Below are positions 1 to 8,676 of a stretch of 64,000 bases of DNA, in pieces. This DNA is from Anaerolineales bacterium UBA5797 (GTDB taxonomy: Bacteria > Chloroflexota > Anaerolineae > Anaerolineales > Villigracilaceae). The notes under the pieces were generated by a model, which did not search any database, was not told where the DNA came from, and saw nothing but the letters and a program-made list of their open reading frames with translations. Where the stretch lies: contig DIDP01000031.1 in NCBI GenBank assembly GCA_002418205.1, positions 1-64,000 of the forward strand. Reading direction: 5' to 3'. The position numbers were made by a program, and so were the translations under genes. Numbering within the stretch: the stretch's first letter is position 1; every line of letters starts with the position of its first letter.

Positions 1-64
1 ATAAATTACCCCGGCAAATCCTCTCTGCGGATATTTTATATCAATATCCAAATTCTGTATACAA

Positions 65-108
65 GCAACAAACACCCCGCGGATTTTATGACGCGGGGTG
101 TTTGTTGC
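65..108. terminator. Strong 16-bp stem-loop terminator
   Basis: Bases 65-80 and 93-108 are perfect inverted complements around a 12-base loop. The hairpin lies 20 bases beyond the stop codon of the minus-strand M20 gene and would end that transcript. It may work in both directions. Confidence 0.8.
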
Positions 109-127
109 AAAAATATTCTTGGCTTGT

Positions 128-1291
128 TTACGATTCGTTCCGCAGAAAGGTCAATGCCGTTTCGACAAGCACTGCGGTCCCGATCGGCAGGGCGCGTTCA
201 TCGATATCGAATTTGGGATGATGGAGTTCGTAGATCTCACGCCCATCGATCTTTGTGCCAAGCGTATACATCGCCCCGGGCGCGTTCTTGAGGAATTCGG
301 GAAAATCCTCAGCCCCCAGGGTCTTGTGCATGGCGTGAACACCGTTTGCGCCCAACAGATCCCTGCCGACCCGTTCGATAACGCCTGAAACGTATGTATC
401 GTTGACCAGCGGCATGCCTCCAAATTCAAACTTCAACTCATAATCGCCGCCAAGCGACCTGACGATCTCAAATGCACGCGTCACCTCTTCGCGGATTTGC
501 TTGTGGACTTCCAGGGAAGTAAACCGGAGCGTGCCTTTCAATGTAACCTTTCCCGGAATGACATTTTCGGCATCGCCCCCATGGATCGAGCCAATGCTGA
601 CCGCGGCTGGCTCAAAAGGATCGAGCCTGCGCGAGACGATCCCATTCAATGCGATGATGACCTGGGCAAGTAAAAAGAACGGATCAACCGTTTTATGCGG
701 ATACGCACCATGCCCGCCTTTGCCATGGATGGTGGCAGTCAGGGTATCCACGCCGCCTCCGCTTGGACCCTCGCTGATCGCGATCGTGCCGACCGGACTT
801 AACGGATCAACATGTTGTGCAATGACGTAGTCCACGCCTTCCACCGCGCCTTCATCGAACATCCGTTGCGCGCCGCTTTTGCCCTCTTCATCGGTGGTTT
901 CTTCACACGGCTGGAATAAGAATCTCACACGACCCGGCAATTTTTCCTTCGACAACAATAACGCCGCGCCCAACGCCATGGCGGTGTGCGAGTCATGTCC
1001 GCAGGCGTGCATCGCGCCGGGCGTTTGTGAAACATATTCATGCTCGTTCTGCTCGAGGATGGGCAGCGCGTCCATGTCCGCGCGGATGGCGACCACCTTG
1101 CCGCCCTCCCCGATCTCTGCGACAACCCCGGTCTTCCCGACCCCGCGCCTGACTCTGTACCCCATCTTTTCCAGTTCATCCGCAACGATCTTCGCCGTGC
1201 GATGCAGGTCGAAACCGATCTCCGGGTGCATGTGGAAATCGCGCCGCCATTCGATCAATTCTTCCGAGATTGCGTGGGATTGTTTGAGCAT
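128..1291 (-). CDS. M20-family metal-dependent amidohydrolase
   Basis: A peptidase M20 / hippurate-hydrolase-like amidohydrolase of about 387 residues. These enzymes use a two-metal centre to cleave N-acyl amino acids or related amides in the cytoplasm. The family's metal ligands are visible: MHACGHDSH, the adjacent Glu pair in PCEET, AQHV, and the C-terminal LHHPKF. The dimerisation-domain His is in GGHGAYPHK. An upstream in-frame start at 1348 is possible, but the ATG at 1291 has a perfect ribosome-binding site (TAGGAG, then 5 bases), and the extra 19 codons would lie in an interspersed repeat. It is the last gene of the minus-strand methyltransferase block, which suggests it releases or trims a substrate for that pathway. 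The acyl substrate cannot be told from sequence. Confidence 0.9.
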   Translation of the reverse strand: MLKQSHAISEELIEWRRDFHMHPEIGFDLHRTAKIVADELEKMGYRVRRGVGKTGVVAEIGEGGKVVAIRADMDALPILEQNEHEYVSQTPGAMHACGHDSHTAMALGAALLLSKEKLPGRVRFLFQPCEETTDEEGKSGAQRMFDEGAVEGVDYVIAQHVDPLSPVGTIAISEGPSGGGVDTLTATIHGKGGHGAYPHKTVDPFFLLAQVIIALNGIVSRRLDPFEPAAVSIGSIHGGDAENVIPGKVTLKGTLRFTSLEVHKQIREEVTRAFEIVRSLGGDYELKFEFGGMPLVNDTYVSGVIERVGRDLLGANGVHAMHKTLGAEDFPEFLKNAPGAMYTLGTKIDGREIYELHHPKFDIDERALPIGTAVLVETALTFLRNES

Positions 1292-1302
1292 GTTATCTCC
1301 TA

Positions 1303-1406
1303 TGTCATTGCGAGGTTGAGACGCGTTAGCGTCGAAATCCCGAAGCAATCTCTTGCACAGTTATTTTGTGGGAGATTGCTTCGCCCTTTTCAGGGACTCG
1401 TAATGA
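1303..1406. repeat. GTCATTGCGAG-type interspersed palindromic repeat, copy 1
   Basis: The element begins GTCATTGCGAG, contains GAAGCAATCTC and its complement GAGATTGCTTC, and ends in a degenerate form of the inverse of its first bases. It fills the gap between the first MttB gene and the ribosome-binding site of the M20 gene. A second copy is at 6277-6380. Confidence 0.8.
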
Positions 1407-1414
1407 AGGTTGTT

Positions 1415-2833
1415 TTACTTCTTCTTCACCATCTCTGTTTCGGCTGCCGCCATGATGCGGTCCAATTCCTTCTCTTGTTGTGGCTCCAGCGGCGGGACTT
1501 CGTGTTCGCGCAAAATTCTTTCGGCTTCATCAATGGCATGATCTGCCATTTGTTTGCGTTCGAGTTTCTCCTCCCAGGTGTCCCACGAATTTCGTTCAGC
1601 AAGTTTGGTCAGCGCCAGTTCACCAGCGCGCAGGTGCTTCATCGTATGTTTTTGACCGAGAAAATTGCGCGTGCCGTTCATGACGTCAAGGATGATGTCC
1701 ACTGCGAGGTGTTCGGCGTCCGCCGAGAGTCCCCTGTGCAGGCGCAAGACGCTGCCCGCAAGTTCATTGTCGAGAACCATTTGCGCGAAGGAACCCATCA
1801 CACCCGCCTCCATCTCGCCGATGCCGGAGAGTTCGTCCGCGCCAGCCAGGGCAGGGATGGCGGCGTTGAGGCTGCGCTCGAAGGCGTTCTGGGCGTCGAG
1901 GGTATGGGCGTTCGTTGAAAACCCATACACATTGACGCTGAACCCGTAATAATGTCCGAGTTGAACCGTGGCGGCGGAGGATAAGCCCAGTTCCACGCCT
2001 CCCCAGATCAAGCCCGTGCGCGGCTCCAGCATCCCAAGTCTTCCGCAGTAAACGAAGGTACAGCCCGGGTTGACAAGTTGTGCAAGTACCAGCAGGCACA
2101 ACGTCTCCGCGCTTTGTTGAACAATGCTGCCGGTGATGGTCATGGGAGATGTTGCGCCGCCCGTGGGGCAGGGCAGGTTCGAGGAAACAACGCCCGCCTT
2201 TGCCATTTCAATGACCGCAGCCGCAGCATGGTCGTGAACCGTGAGCGGACTGACCGGCGATAGCGACAAAGTTAATTCACTGGCAGGGATGCCGACCACC
2301 CGTGCCATTTCCACTGCGTATTTGACCTCTTCCGCAAATTGAATGCCGGGTCCCTGAACGGGCTTGGTGGTATGCGGCAAACAATGGCGGAACATGTACA
2401 GCGACATCAACTCGCCGGGCACATCCTGCGGTGTAAAGAACGGCGTGATGGTATGCGCGTTGGGAAGCGCATCGAGCAGACGGGTTGAATTGATCACATC
2501 CTGGTCGGTGGCGATGCGGCGCGTGCCTGTTCGGGCATCGAATACGTCGCGTGCGCCGCCGAGATTGTGGAAGTATAGGTCCCCGCCTCCCAACTCGTTG
2601 ACCTGCCCGTTGCGTCCGCGGATGACAGGACGCTTATTCGCCTTCGCAATCGACTCCATCACAAGATTGGGAGGAAAGAAGACGCGGTTATCCTTCACCG
2701 TGCATCCCGCGCCTTGCAGGATTTCGAGGCTGGGCTTGTGCGTCCAAAAGACACCCGCCTCCTGCAGGACCCGAAGCGTGGCTTCGTGCATCGCTTTTAT
2801 ATCTTCGTCGGATAAGAACTTCAATGGCGGCAT
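1415..2833 (-). CDS. MttB-superfamily methyltransferase 1 (non-pyrrolysine)
   Basis: A trimethylamine-methyltransferase-family (MttB) TIM-barrel protein of 472 residues. It would move a methyl group from a methylated amine or betaine to a cobalamin-bound corrinoid protein. The N-terminal stretch (LSDEDIKAMHEATLRVLQEA) and the central PCPTGGATSPMTITGS segment are typical. The reading frame has no internal amber codon, so it is one of the non-Pyl members, like glycine betaine or proline betaine methyltransferases. The start is supported by GAGGAGAG upstream. It lies 28 bases after the S9 peptidase in the same operon and is one of three paralogues here, each diverged enough to suggest different substrates. 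Confidence 0.9.
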   Translation of the reverse strand: MPPLKFLSDEDIKAMHEATLRVLQEAGVFWTHKPSLEILQGAGCTVKDNRVFFPPNLVMESIAKANKRPVIRGRNGQVNELGGGDLYFHNLGGARDVFDARTGTRRIATDQDVINSTRLLDALPNAHTITPFFTPQDVPGELMSLYMFRHCLPHTTKPVQGPGIQFAEEVKYAVEMARVVGIPASELTLSLSPVSPLTVHDHAAAAVIEMAKAGVVSSNLPCPTGGATSPMTITGSIVQQSAETLCLLVLAQLVNPGCTFVYCGRLGMLEPRTGLIWGGVELGLSSAATVQLGHYYGFSVNVYGFSTNAHTLDAQNAFERSLNAAIPALAGADELSGIGEMEAGVMGSFAQMVLDNELAGSVLRLHRGLSADAEHLAVDIILDVMNGTRNFLGQKHTMKHLRAGELALTKLAERNSWDTWEEKLERKQMADHAIDEAERILREHEVPPLEPQQEKELDRIMAAAETEMVKKK

Positions 2834-2861
2834 GCTCTCTCCTCATTAACCGATGGGATGA

Positions 2862-4703
2862 TCATTCCTCTAGTGCCTTCACCAAAAACTCAACCCGTCT
2901 GGATTCAGCCTCCAGAATATTTTCGATCTTCAAAAAAGAGTGCCCCTCTTCCTCATACAAAAGAAAATCCACGCTTTTGCCGAGTGCCAGAAGTTTATCA
3001 CGCGTCGCGATGGAATCGCTTGCCGGGCAGCGCGGATCGGCCCCTCCGCAGATCAGTTGCACAGGCGCATCGATCCTGTCCAGAAAGAAAAACGGCGAAG
3101 CGTTGTACCAGCGTTCATGATTTTCCCGCGGATCACCCATGTTCTCGATGTTCCAGTGCTGCAGGTCTTCGCGCGCATCCTCGTGCGATTTGAACCAATT
3201 GGTGAACGGCACGACTGCCGAGCCCGCACACCACAACTCCGGGAACTGCGTCAGGCAGGTCATGGTCAAATACCCGCCGTGGCTTCTGCCGGTCACCACC
3301 ACTTTGTTCGCGATCCCCTCACGCAAAAGGTACTGCGCTCCTGCTGCCACGTCGCGTGTATCCACGCCGCCCATGTCGAAGCGCGCCGCATACTGCCAGT
3401 CTCTCCCATACCCTGTCGAGCCGCGATAGTTCGGGCACAGCACAGCGTACCCGCGGCTTGCCAAATGTGCCATGACCGGGTTCCACTCCGCCGAGTAATG
3501 CCAGTTCGGTCCGCCGTGGATCATCACCACCGCAGGCGAGGGCACGTGTTGAGGGCGGAACAGCAGCGCGGGCACCATGACGCCATCCATGCCCGGATAT
3601 TCGATCTCCTCAGGTGTGACAAACTCCGCCCTCGACAATTCTTCCGGCAGTGAGTTCGTCAACTGGATGGACTCGCCTGACTCGAGGTCGATCATCCACA
3701 GGTCTGCTGGCTGGCCCGGACTGCTGAAGGTCGTCACCATCCGTTTCGCATCGGACGTGAACCCTTCGGTCTTACTCAGGGCAAGCCTGATCCCGTTATG
3801 GATGCCTTTTCCAATCTGATACTTTCTCGTAGAGCGGGCTGCAAGCCCGCCTTTTTCGATTTCGTCATTTGTCAGACTGAAAGCCTGACCTGCAAACTCC
3901 ATCCAATTGACCGCGCCTTTGCTTTGCGTGTACGCAATGCGCGCGTCCATAAACACTGGTGTTTGAGAATCACCCTCATTTTGTGTTACCCACTCGATCT
4001 CCTTTGTGGATAAGTTGTACACCCCGATATCGAACCATCCGTGATGGTCGGAATGGAATGCCAATTTCTTTCCATCTGGCGACCATTTCGGTTCATGCGC
4101 ATTCAAGGAAAGTTCGATGACTTCTTTCGTTTTCAGGTCGACAACGAATATTCCATAATCCTGCCCGTGCATCTCGCAGGAGACCGCCAGATGCCTCCCG
4201 TCCGGTGACCACTCCACCTGCCAGGCGGGGTGACCGGTGTCCAGCACGAGCTGCGGTTCACCGCCATTTGACGGGATAACGTACGCGCTGAAATGTCCCT
4301 TTTCATCGCTGAGGAACGCGAGTTGACTTCCATCCGGCGACCAGCAGAAGTTGGGCTGCAAGGCATGGGAGATGTCAGGTGTTAAATCGGTGTGACGGTT
4401 TGTGGATGGATCGTAGATGACAAGATGATAGCTTTCACTTCCATCCGGATCCAGTGCGAAGGCAAGTTTTGTTCCGTCGGGGGAGTAGCGCGGGTTGAAC
4501 TTTCCGCCAGGACCGGAGGTGAGTTGAGCGATCTCTCCCTCATCCCTAACCCCTCTCCCAAAGGGAGAGGGGGATAATGACATTTCATAAATCTGCCATT
4601 CGCCGGACTTGTTCCACGCAAAGGCGAGTTTGGAGTCGTCCGGGGAAATGTCGAAGAGGGGATCGACGTGCGGGACGCGGAGGAGTTGGTCTAAATTGAG
4701 CAT
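2862..4703 (-). CDS. S9-family prolyl oligopeptidase-like serine peptidase
   Basis: About 613 residues: an N-terminal TolB/DPP-IV-like beta-propeller with repeated WSPDG blades, then an alpha/beta-hydrolase catalytic domain. The nucleophile is in GRSHGG (about Ser474), the acid in GGADPRCP, and the His in EEGHSF. It should cleave oligopeptides or acyl-peptides. The ATG at 4703 is preferred over a GTG at 4724 because the longer form would begin inside a terminator-like repeat. Two known-looking interspersed repeats are embedded in frame: one near residues 42-54 and one near 285-291. Both fall in the propeller half and leave the catalytic domain intact. The role in a methylamine operon is unclear; it may process a peptide or acyl conjugate. 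Confidence 0.88.
   Translation of the reverse strand: MLNLDQLLRVPHVDPLFDISPDDSKLAFAWNKSGEWQIYEMSLSPSPFGRGVRDEGEIAQLTSGPGGKFNPRYSPDGTKLAFALDPDGSESYHLVIYDPSTNRHTDLTPDISHALQPNFCWSPDGSQLAFLSDEKGHFSAYVIPSNGGEPQLVLDTGHPAWQVEWSPDGRHLAVSCEMHGQDYGIFVVDLKTKEVIELSLNAHEPKWSPDGKKLAFHSDHHGWFDIGVYNLSTKEIEWVTQNEGDSQTPVFMDARIAYTQSKGAVNWMEFAGQAFSLTNDEIEKGGLAARSTRKYQIGKGIHNGIRLALSKTEGFTSDAKRMVTTFSSPGQPADLWMIDLESGESIQLTNSLPEELSRAEFVTPEEIEYPGMDGVMVPALLFRPQHVPSPAVVMIHGGPNWHYSAEWNPVMAHLASRGYAVLCPNYRGSTGYGRDWQYAARFDMGGVDTRDVAAGAQYLLREGIANKVVVTGRSHGGYLTMTCLTQFPELWCAGSAVVPFTNWFKSHEDAREDLQHWNIENMGDPRENHERWYNASPFFFLDRIDAPVQLICGGADPRCPASDSIATRDKLLALGKSVDFLLYEEEGHSFLKIENILEAESRRVEFLVKALEE
3829..3852. repeat. Intragenic GCGGGCTTGCAGCCCGC-type palindrome
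   Basis: GCGGGCT, a 3-base loop and AGCCCGC form a perfect hairpin (3834-3850) flanked by TAGA. It is read in frame inside the S9 peptidase as part of the propeller domain. Confidence 0.7.
4543..4578. repeat. Intragenic CCTCATCCCTAACCCCTCTCCC-type repeat
   Basis: A CTCTCCC/GGGAGAG hairpin preceded by CCCTAACCC, the hallmark of a widespread interspersed repeat. It is read in frame in the S9 peptidase and gives the low-complexity peptide SPSPFGRGVRDEGE. Confidence 0.75.
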
Positions 4704-4715
4704 GAACAATAAAGC

Positions 4716-4762
4716 GACAGTCACCTCGTCCCTTTCGGGCTTGCTTTGCTGAGGTGACTGTC
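4716..4762. terminator. 12-bp stem-loop of the GTGACTGTC repeat family
   Basis: Bases 4716-4727 and 4751-4762 are perfect complements. It lies between the stop of MttB gene 2 and the start of the S9 peptidase, so it may attenuate the minus-strand operon. It has no long T run. The same arm sequence recurs at 19429-19462 and 42137-42180. Confidence 0.6.
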
Positions 4763-4770
4763 AATGTGTG

Positions 4771-6252
4771 TTACGCGGTTTGTGGTGAAAGATCGTGCTC
4801 GGGCAATTTGTCCATGCCGGCTTTTCGGGCGAGGTCAAGGACAAAGGAGTGGAGTTCGTTTACTTTGGCGGGATCAAGTTCCGGCTTTGTATATGAAGCG
4901 AGCAGTTCCTTCACGCGGACCTTGGCGCGCCCGAAGGTATCCAATCCGCCGGATTGCTTCCAGCCGCGGATCGAGTCCCGATCGATGATGTTGGTGGGAA
5001 GATATTGTTCCTTCCTGAAAAGCTGCATCGTGATCTTCTGCTTGAGGAAATCGCCGCCCTTGAAGTTGATGTTTTGATCATAGAAACCGGTGGCAAGCGT
5101 TTCGGTATGGACCATCATGCCGCCCAGCATGCGCTTGGCCATGGCGATGCCTTCCGCATCGATAACGAGTTTTTCTGGACTTTGACAGAGGAGCGAATCG
5201 AGCATGCCCGAACCGGAGATCATGTTGATGCCGCTCAACGCGCCGATCAACGCGCCCATGCCGCTCTCGAGACCGGCTTGCATGTCGAGGACCTTCGACT
5301 CGGTCGTGCCGAGATAGGCATGCGTCGGCAGACCGAGCGATTTGCCGACCTGTGCGTATGAGGAGTCGATCATGGCGGTTTCGACCGCACCCATCGGTGT
5401 GCCGCCTTTGCGCATGTCGAAGATGGCGGGCGCGCCGCCCCACACGATGGGGGAGCCGGGCTTTGCCAGTTGGTGGATGGTAATACCGGAGAGACATTCC
5501 GCGGCGTGCTGCGTGACCGCGCCGAGCAAGGTGACCGGCGCCGCCGCACCAGCCAGCGGCATGGAGACGATCTCCGCGGGGACACCCGCGCGCGCCAGAG
5601 TCATCAGATTGCCGGCGCCGAAGTTCGACCAGATCAACGGTGGCGAGGGGCAAACATCGAAGATGGCGCGCGGCTTCTCACGCAGGTTATCGAGTCCGCC
5701 TGAGAAGATGGCGAGCATTTCGATCATGTGGTGCACGGTTGTGTTGGTGAACGCGCCGGTTACGATGGGCTTCTTCGAGTACAGCATAACCAGATAGAGG
5801 CGGTATAGGTCGTGGATGTCCTTGGGGACATCGTCGCAGACCACCGCCGTGGATTGCGCGTCGTATTGCGGAATCTGTTCGGCAACCTTGATGAGTTTGA
5901 CCAGGTCATGCGTCTCGGTGGTTTTGTGCTCGAAGGTGTCGGGGTCGAGGATGGTGACGCCCGAGGAACCCGGGTCGAATTGGACCATGTCGCCGCCGTA
6001 TTCCACTTTGGGATCTCCGTTGTAGTCATAAAGGTGGAATTTTTGCGGGACGGTGCTCAGCGCGGTCTTGACGATCTGCTCCGGGATGCGGACGACGAAC
6101 GTCTCTTCATCGACCTGCGCGCCTGCCTCGGCGAGGAGTTGACGCGCTTCCGCGTTCTGCACCTTGATGCCCGGCTTGAGCATGAGTTGGTAGGCCTCGT
6201 CCACGATGCGCGGCAGGACTTCATCGGAAAGTAAGGTGAGTTTGGGCTGCAT
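4771..6252 (-). CDS. MttB-superfamily methyltransferase 2 (non-pyrrolysine)
   Basis: A 493-residue MttB-family protein with no internal amber codon, expected to be a corrinoid-dependent amine or betaine methyltransferase. It has the family's N-terminal helix region (LSDEVLPRIVDEAYQLML), a central APVTLLGAVTQHAAE segment and a C-terminal RDSIRGW motif. It is clearly diverged from the other two copies; for example it begins directly at the barrel with no extension. The start follows AAAGG. It sits between a GTCATTGCGAG repeat upstream and a stem-loop downstream. Confidence 0.9.
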   Translation of the reverse strand: MQPKLTLLSDEVLPRIVDEAYQLMLKPGIKVQNAEARQLLAEAGAQVDEETFVVRIPEQIVKTALSTVPQKFHLYDYNGDPKVEYGGDMVQFDPGSSGVTILDPDTFEHKTTETHDLVKLIKVAEQIPQYDAQSTAVVCDDVPKDIHDLYRLYLVMLYSKKPIVTGAFTNTTVHHMIEMLAIFSGGLDNLREKPRAIFDVCPSPPLIWSNFGAGNLMTLARAGVPAEIVSMPLAGAAAPVTLLGAVTQHAAECLSGITIHQLAKPGSPIVWGGAPAIFDMRKGGTPMGAVETAMIDSSYAQVGKSLGLPTHAYLGTTESKVLDMQAGLESGMGALIGALSGINMISGSGMLDSLLCQSPEKLVIDAEGIAMAKRMLGGMMVHTETLATGFYDQNINFKGGDFLKQKITMQLFRKEQYLPTNIIDRDSIRGWKQSGGLDTFGRAKVRVKELLASYTKPELDPAKVNELHSFVLDLARKAGMDKLPEHDLSPQTA

Positions 6253-6276
6253 ACCTTTAATTCCTTTCTTTGATTA

Positions 6277-6380
6277 TGTCATTGCGAGCTTTCGTTGCGA
6301 AGCAATCTCCAATATTTTGTAGAAGCGTTTATTTTCTCAGCGAGATTGCTTCATCACAAAAACCGCTCCTCGCAATGACA
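6277..6380. repeat. GTCATTGCGAG-type interspersed palindromic repeat, copy 2
   Basis: Starts TGTCATTGCGAG and ends with its exact complement CTCGCAATGACA. Inner arms are GAAGCAATCTC and GAGATTGCTTC. It occupies the intergenic space between MttB genes 3 and 2, ending two bases from the stop codon of gene 3. Confidence 0.85.
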
Positions 6381-6381
6381 T

Positions 6382-7833
6382 TTAGACTTTCTCCACCGAC
6401 TCGATAATCTTTGCCATCTCTGCGCTGATCTTCGGGTCGAGCGGATCGGGTTGATGTTCCTGCAAAATGCGCCTTGCCTTGGCGAGCGCCCAATCGCGGG
6501 CTTCGTCCTTTTTGGTTTCCCACTCCGTGTACGGACGGCGGTCCATGAATTCGGGGCGGAAGAGTTCGCGGGCGTGCTGGCGGGTGTGTTTCTGGGCAAG
6601 GAAGTGACCGCCCGGTCCGACTTTGGCGATCGTATCCAGTGCCAGCGTCTCCTCGTTGACCTCTATTCCCTGCATCATCTTGTGCACGATGGAGAAGATC
6701 TCGCAGTCCATCATCATCTCTGCATAGGACCAGATGCGGCTCCCGTGCAGGAATCCGCAACCGAGCAGCATGTCGGACATGACCACGCTCGCCATGAAAC
6801 TGGACATGGCACCTTCAAGTCCCGCCTGCCAGTTGGGTTCCTTCGCGCCGGTGGCGAACGCGCCCATCGAGAGCGGAATGTTGTAAAAGTCTGCCAGAAC
6901 GTTGGTCGCCGCGCCGAAGAGGAAGTCCTCCGGGCCGCCTCCGGTGTAGGCACCGGATTGCAGGTCTGCAGCAGTTTGCGCGGCGGCATAGAAGACCGGG
7001 GCGCCGGGGAAGGCGAGTTGCAGCAACGCTGTCCCTGCAATGACCTCCGCGTTGCCGACTGCCAGGTTGCCCGCCATGGTTGCCGGTCCTGTAGTGAGGC
7101 AGGAGGCCATGGTCATGAAGCCGGTGGGGATCCCATGCTCCGCCGCGATCAAGGCCGCGTCGAGGCTGCCGCCGTCGTGACCGAGCGGGGGAGCGGTGCA
7201 TTGCATCAGCGAGAGCACGGGGCGCTTCCGCAATTCCTGTTTGCCGCCGACGAGCAATGCTGCCATTTCCATGGCAGCGTGGGCTTCGTGGATGGAATAG
7301 ATCGATTCGGTCTGGACGTGCTTGGTGGAGTTCTCCCAGATGGTCTTGATCTCGTGCAGGCCGCGCGTCTCGGCGGGTTTGTCCTGCGCGGAGACCGGCA
7401 CCCAGTGGAAGCCGATCTCCTCCGTCGCGTCGGCGACGCGGGCGATGTCTCGCACATCGCTCAAGGCTGAGGTCCGTTTTTGACCGGTTTCGATGTCGAT
7501 CACTTCCACGCCGCAGCCGTCCGTCCCCAGGAAGACGTGGTTCCCGTCCAGCGGACAGTCCTGCTGAGGGTCGCGCGCCGAGAGCGTGTACGCGGGCGGA
7601 CATTTCTTCAACGCGTCTTCGATGAGATTTGGCTTGGCGCGCACGATCTTCTTTTCGCGGTCAACCGTTGCGCCGTTGGCTTCCCAGATGTCCAACGCGC
7701 GCTCGGATGGAAACCTCACGCCGACGTTCTCGATGATCCATAACGTGGCGTCGTGGATCTTTTGCACTTCCTCCGTTGACAGGATCTCCAGCTTCAACTT
7801 CGGATCCGTTATCGATTTTATATTTTTTGACAT
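6382..7833 (-). CDS. MttB-superfamily methyltransferase 3 (non-pyrrolysine)
   Basis: A 483-residue MttB-family methyltransferase without an amber codon. Family features include EEVQKIHDATLWIIENVG near the N terminus, a central TTGPATMAGNLAVGNAE segment and AQKHTRQHARELFRPEFMDRR near the C terminus. The frame extends upstream to 7986, but that extension is translated repeat DNA, and the ATG at 7833 has GGGAGG correctly spaced. It is the copy nearest the corrinoid protein gene, so it is the most likely original partner, with copies 1 and 2 broadening the substrate range. Confidence 0.9.
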   Translation of the reverse strand: MSKNIKSITDPKLKLEILSTEEVQKIHDATLWIIENVGVRFPSERALDIWEANGATVDREKKIVRAKPNLIEDALKKCPPAYTLSARDPQQDCPLDGNHVFLGTDGCGVEVIDIETGQKRTSALSDVRDIARVADATEEIGFHWVPVSAQDKPAETRGLHEIKTIWENSTKHVQTESIYSIHEAHAAMEMAALLVGGKQELRKRPVLSLMQCTAPPLGHDGGSLDAALIAAEHGIPTGFMTMASCLTTGPATMAGNLAVGNAEVIAGTALLQLAFPGAPVFYAAAQTAADLQSGAYTGGGPEDFLFGAATNVLADFYNIPLSMGAFATGAKEPNWQAGLEGAMSSFMASVVMSDMLLGCGFLHGSRIWSYAEMMMDCEIFSIVHKMMQGIEVNEETLALDTIAKVGPGGHFLAQKHTRQHARELFRPEFMDRRPYTEWETKKDEARDWALAKARRILQEHQPDPLDPKISAEMAKIIESVEKV

Positions 7834-7878
7834 AGCGCCCTCCCGAGGCTTTATGTCTCTGCTCTCTCTGAGTATTCT

Positions 7879-7999
7879 GGTGGTTGAGTAGCCCTGAGCG
7901 TTCTTTGCGAAGGGCGTATCGAAACCACCACTTACAAAATATACTTTGCTTACTTGGTGGTCTCGATACATGGCACAAGGCGCCACACTCGACCACCGG
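7879..7999. repeat. Composite inverted repeat with GGTGGTTGAG ends
   Basis: Outer arms GGTGGTTGAG and CTCGACCACC enclose inner arms of the form TATCGAAACCACCA and TGGTGGTCTCGATA, with a CCCTGAGCG...CGAAGGGCG segment between. It forms almost the whole gap between the corrinoid protein gene and MttB gene 3 and would fold into a large structure in the operon mRNA. Confidence 0.75.
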
Positions 8000-8004
8000 T
8001 TGAT

Positions 8005-8655
8005 TTATTCCTTCCCGACCAGTTTCTTCGCCAGTTGCACCGCGCCGACGGCATCTTCCGAAGTGCCGTCCGCCTTGATCTTGTCCGCCCAATCCTTGGT
8101 GATCGGCGCGCCGCCCACCATCACCTTGATGCGCGGTCGCAAGCCTTCCTTGTCCAGTTCCTCGATGACCTCGCGCTGACGAACCATCGTCGTGGTCAGC
8201 AGCGCGCTCATGCCAATGAGTTGCGCGTCGATCTCGAGCGCCTTGCCGATGATCTTCTCGGCGGGCTGGTCCACGCCCAGGTCAACGACCTCAAAACCGG
8301 ACGCGCTGAGCATCGTGCCGACCAGCGTCTTGCCGATCTCATGGATATCGCCTTCGACCGTGGCAAGCACCACGCGTCCCATCATCTCGCGCGCCTCGCC
8401 GAGCTTCAGTAGTTCCGGTTCGAGCACAGCCACCGCAGCCTTCATCGCCTCGCCCGCCATCACCAGTTCCGGCAGGAACGCTTCGCCCTTCCCGAACTGG
8501 TCGCCGATGTAATTCACACCGACCACGAAACCCTTTGTGATCGTGTCCAACGGGTGCATGTTCAGTTCGATGGATTTTTGGGCAAGTTCGATCGCGGTCT
8601 CCTTCTCTCCTTCGATGATGCTCTGCGCCATTTGCTTGTAGAGTTCTTCAGACAT
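8005..8655 (-). CDS. Methyltransferase cognate corrinoid protein (MtbC/MttC type)
   Basis: A 216-residue B12-binding protein that carries the methyl group on cobalamin between an MttB-type methyltransferase and a corrinoid:tetrahydrofolate methyltransferase. The N-terminal helical cap (about 1-90) is followed by a Rossmann-like cobalamin domain with the base-off signature EGDIHEIG (the axial His), GMSALL and VMVGGAPI. GGAG lies 8 bases before the ATG. It is the only corrinoid protein for three MttB paralogues in the window. The partner MtbA/MtgA-like methyltransferase and the RamA-type activator are not present here and must be elsewhere. Confidence 0.95.
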   Translation of the reverse strand: MSEELYKQMAQSIIEGEKETAIELAQKSIELNMHPLDTITKGFVVGVNYIGDQFGKGEAFLPELVMAGEAMKAAVAVLEPELLKLGEAREMMGRVVLATVEGDIHEIGKTLVGTMLSASGFEVVDLGVDQPAEKIIGKALEIDAQLIGMSALLTTTMVRQREVIEELDKEGLRPRIKVMVGGAPITKDWADKIKADGTSEDAVGAVQLAKKLVGKE

Positions 8656-8676
8656 ACCTTTGCTCCTGTGAAAGAT

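Noticed and set aside
1040..1918. Long plus-strand open frame over the M20 and first MttB genes
   Set aside because: It is antisense to two well-supported genes, has no family likeness and spans a repeat; it is a by-product of high G+C codon use.
6815..7603. A 262-codon minus-strand frame inside MttB gene 3
   Set aside because: Arg-rich, shifted-frame shadow of the methyltransferase with no ribosome-binding site.
1415..7833. Possible pyrrolysine methyltransferases (true MttB)
   Set aside because: None of the three genes has an in-frame amber codon, so they are non-Pyl members and no pylT or pylS is needed.
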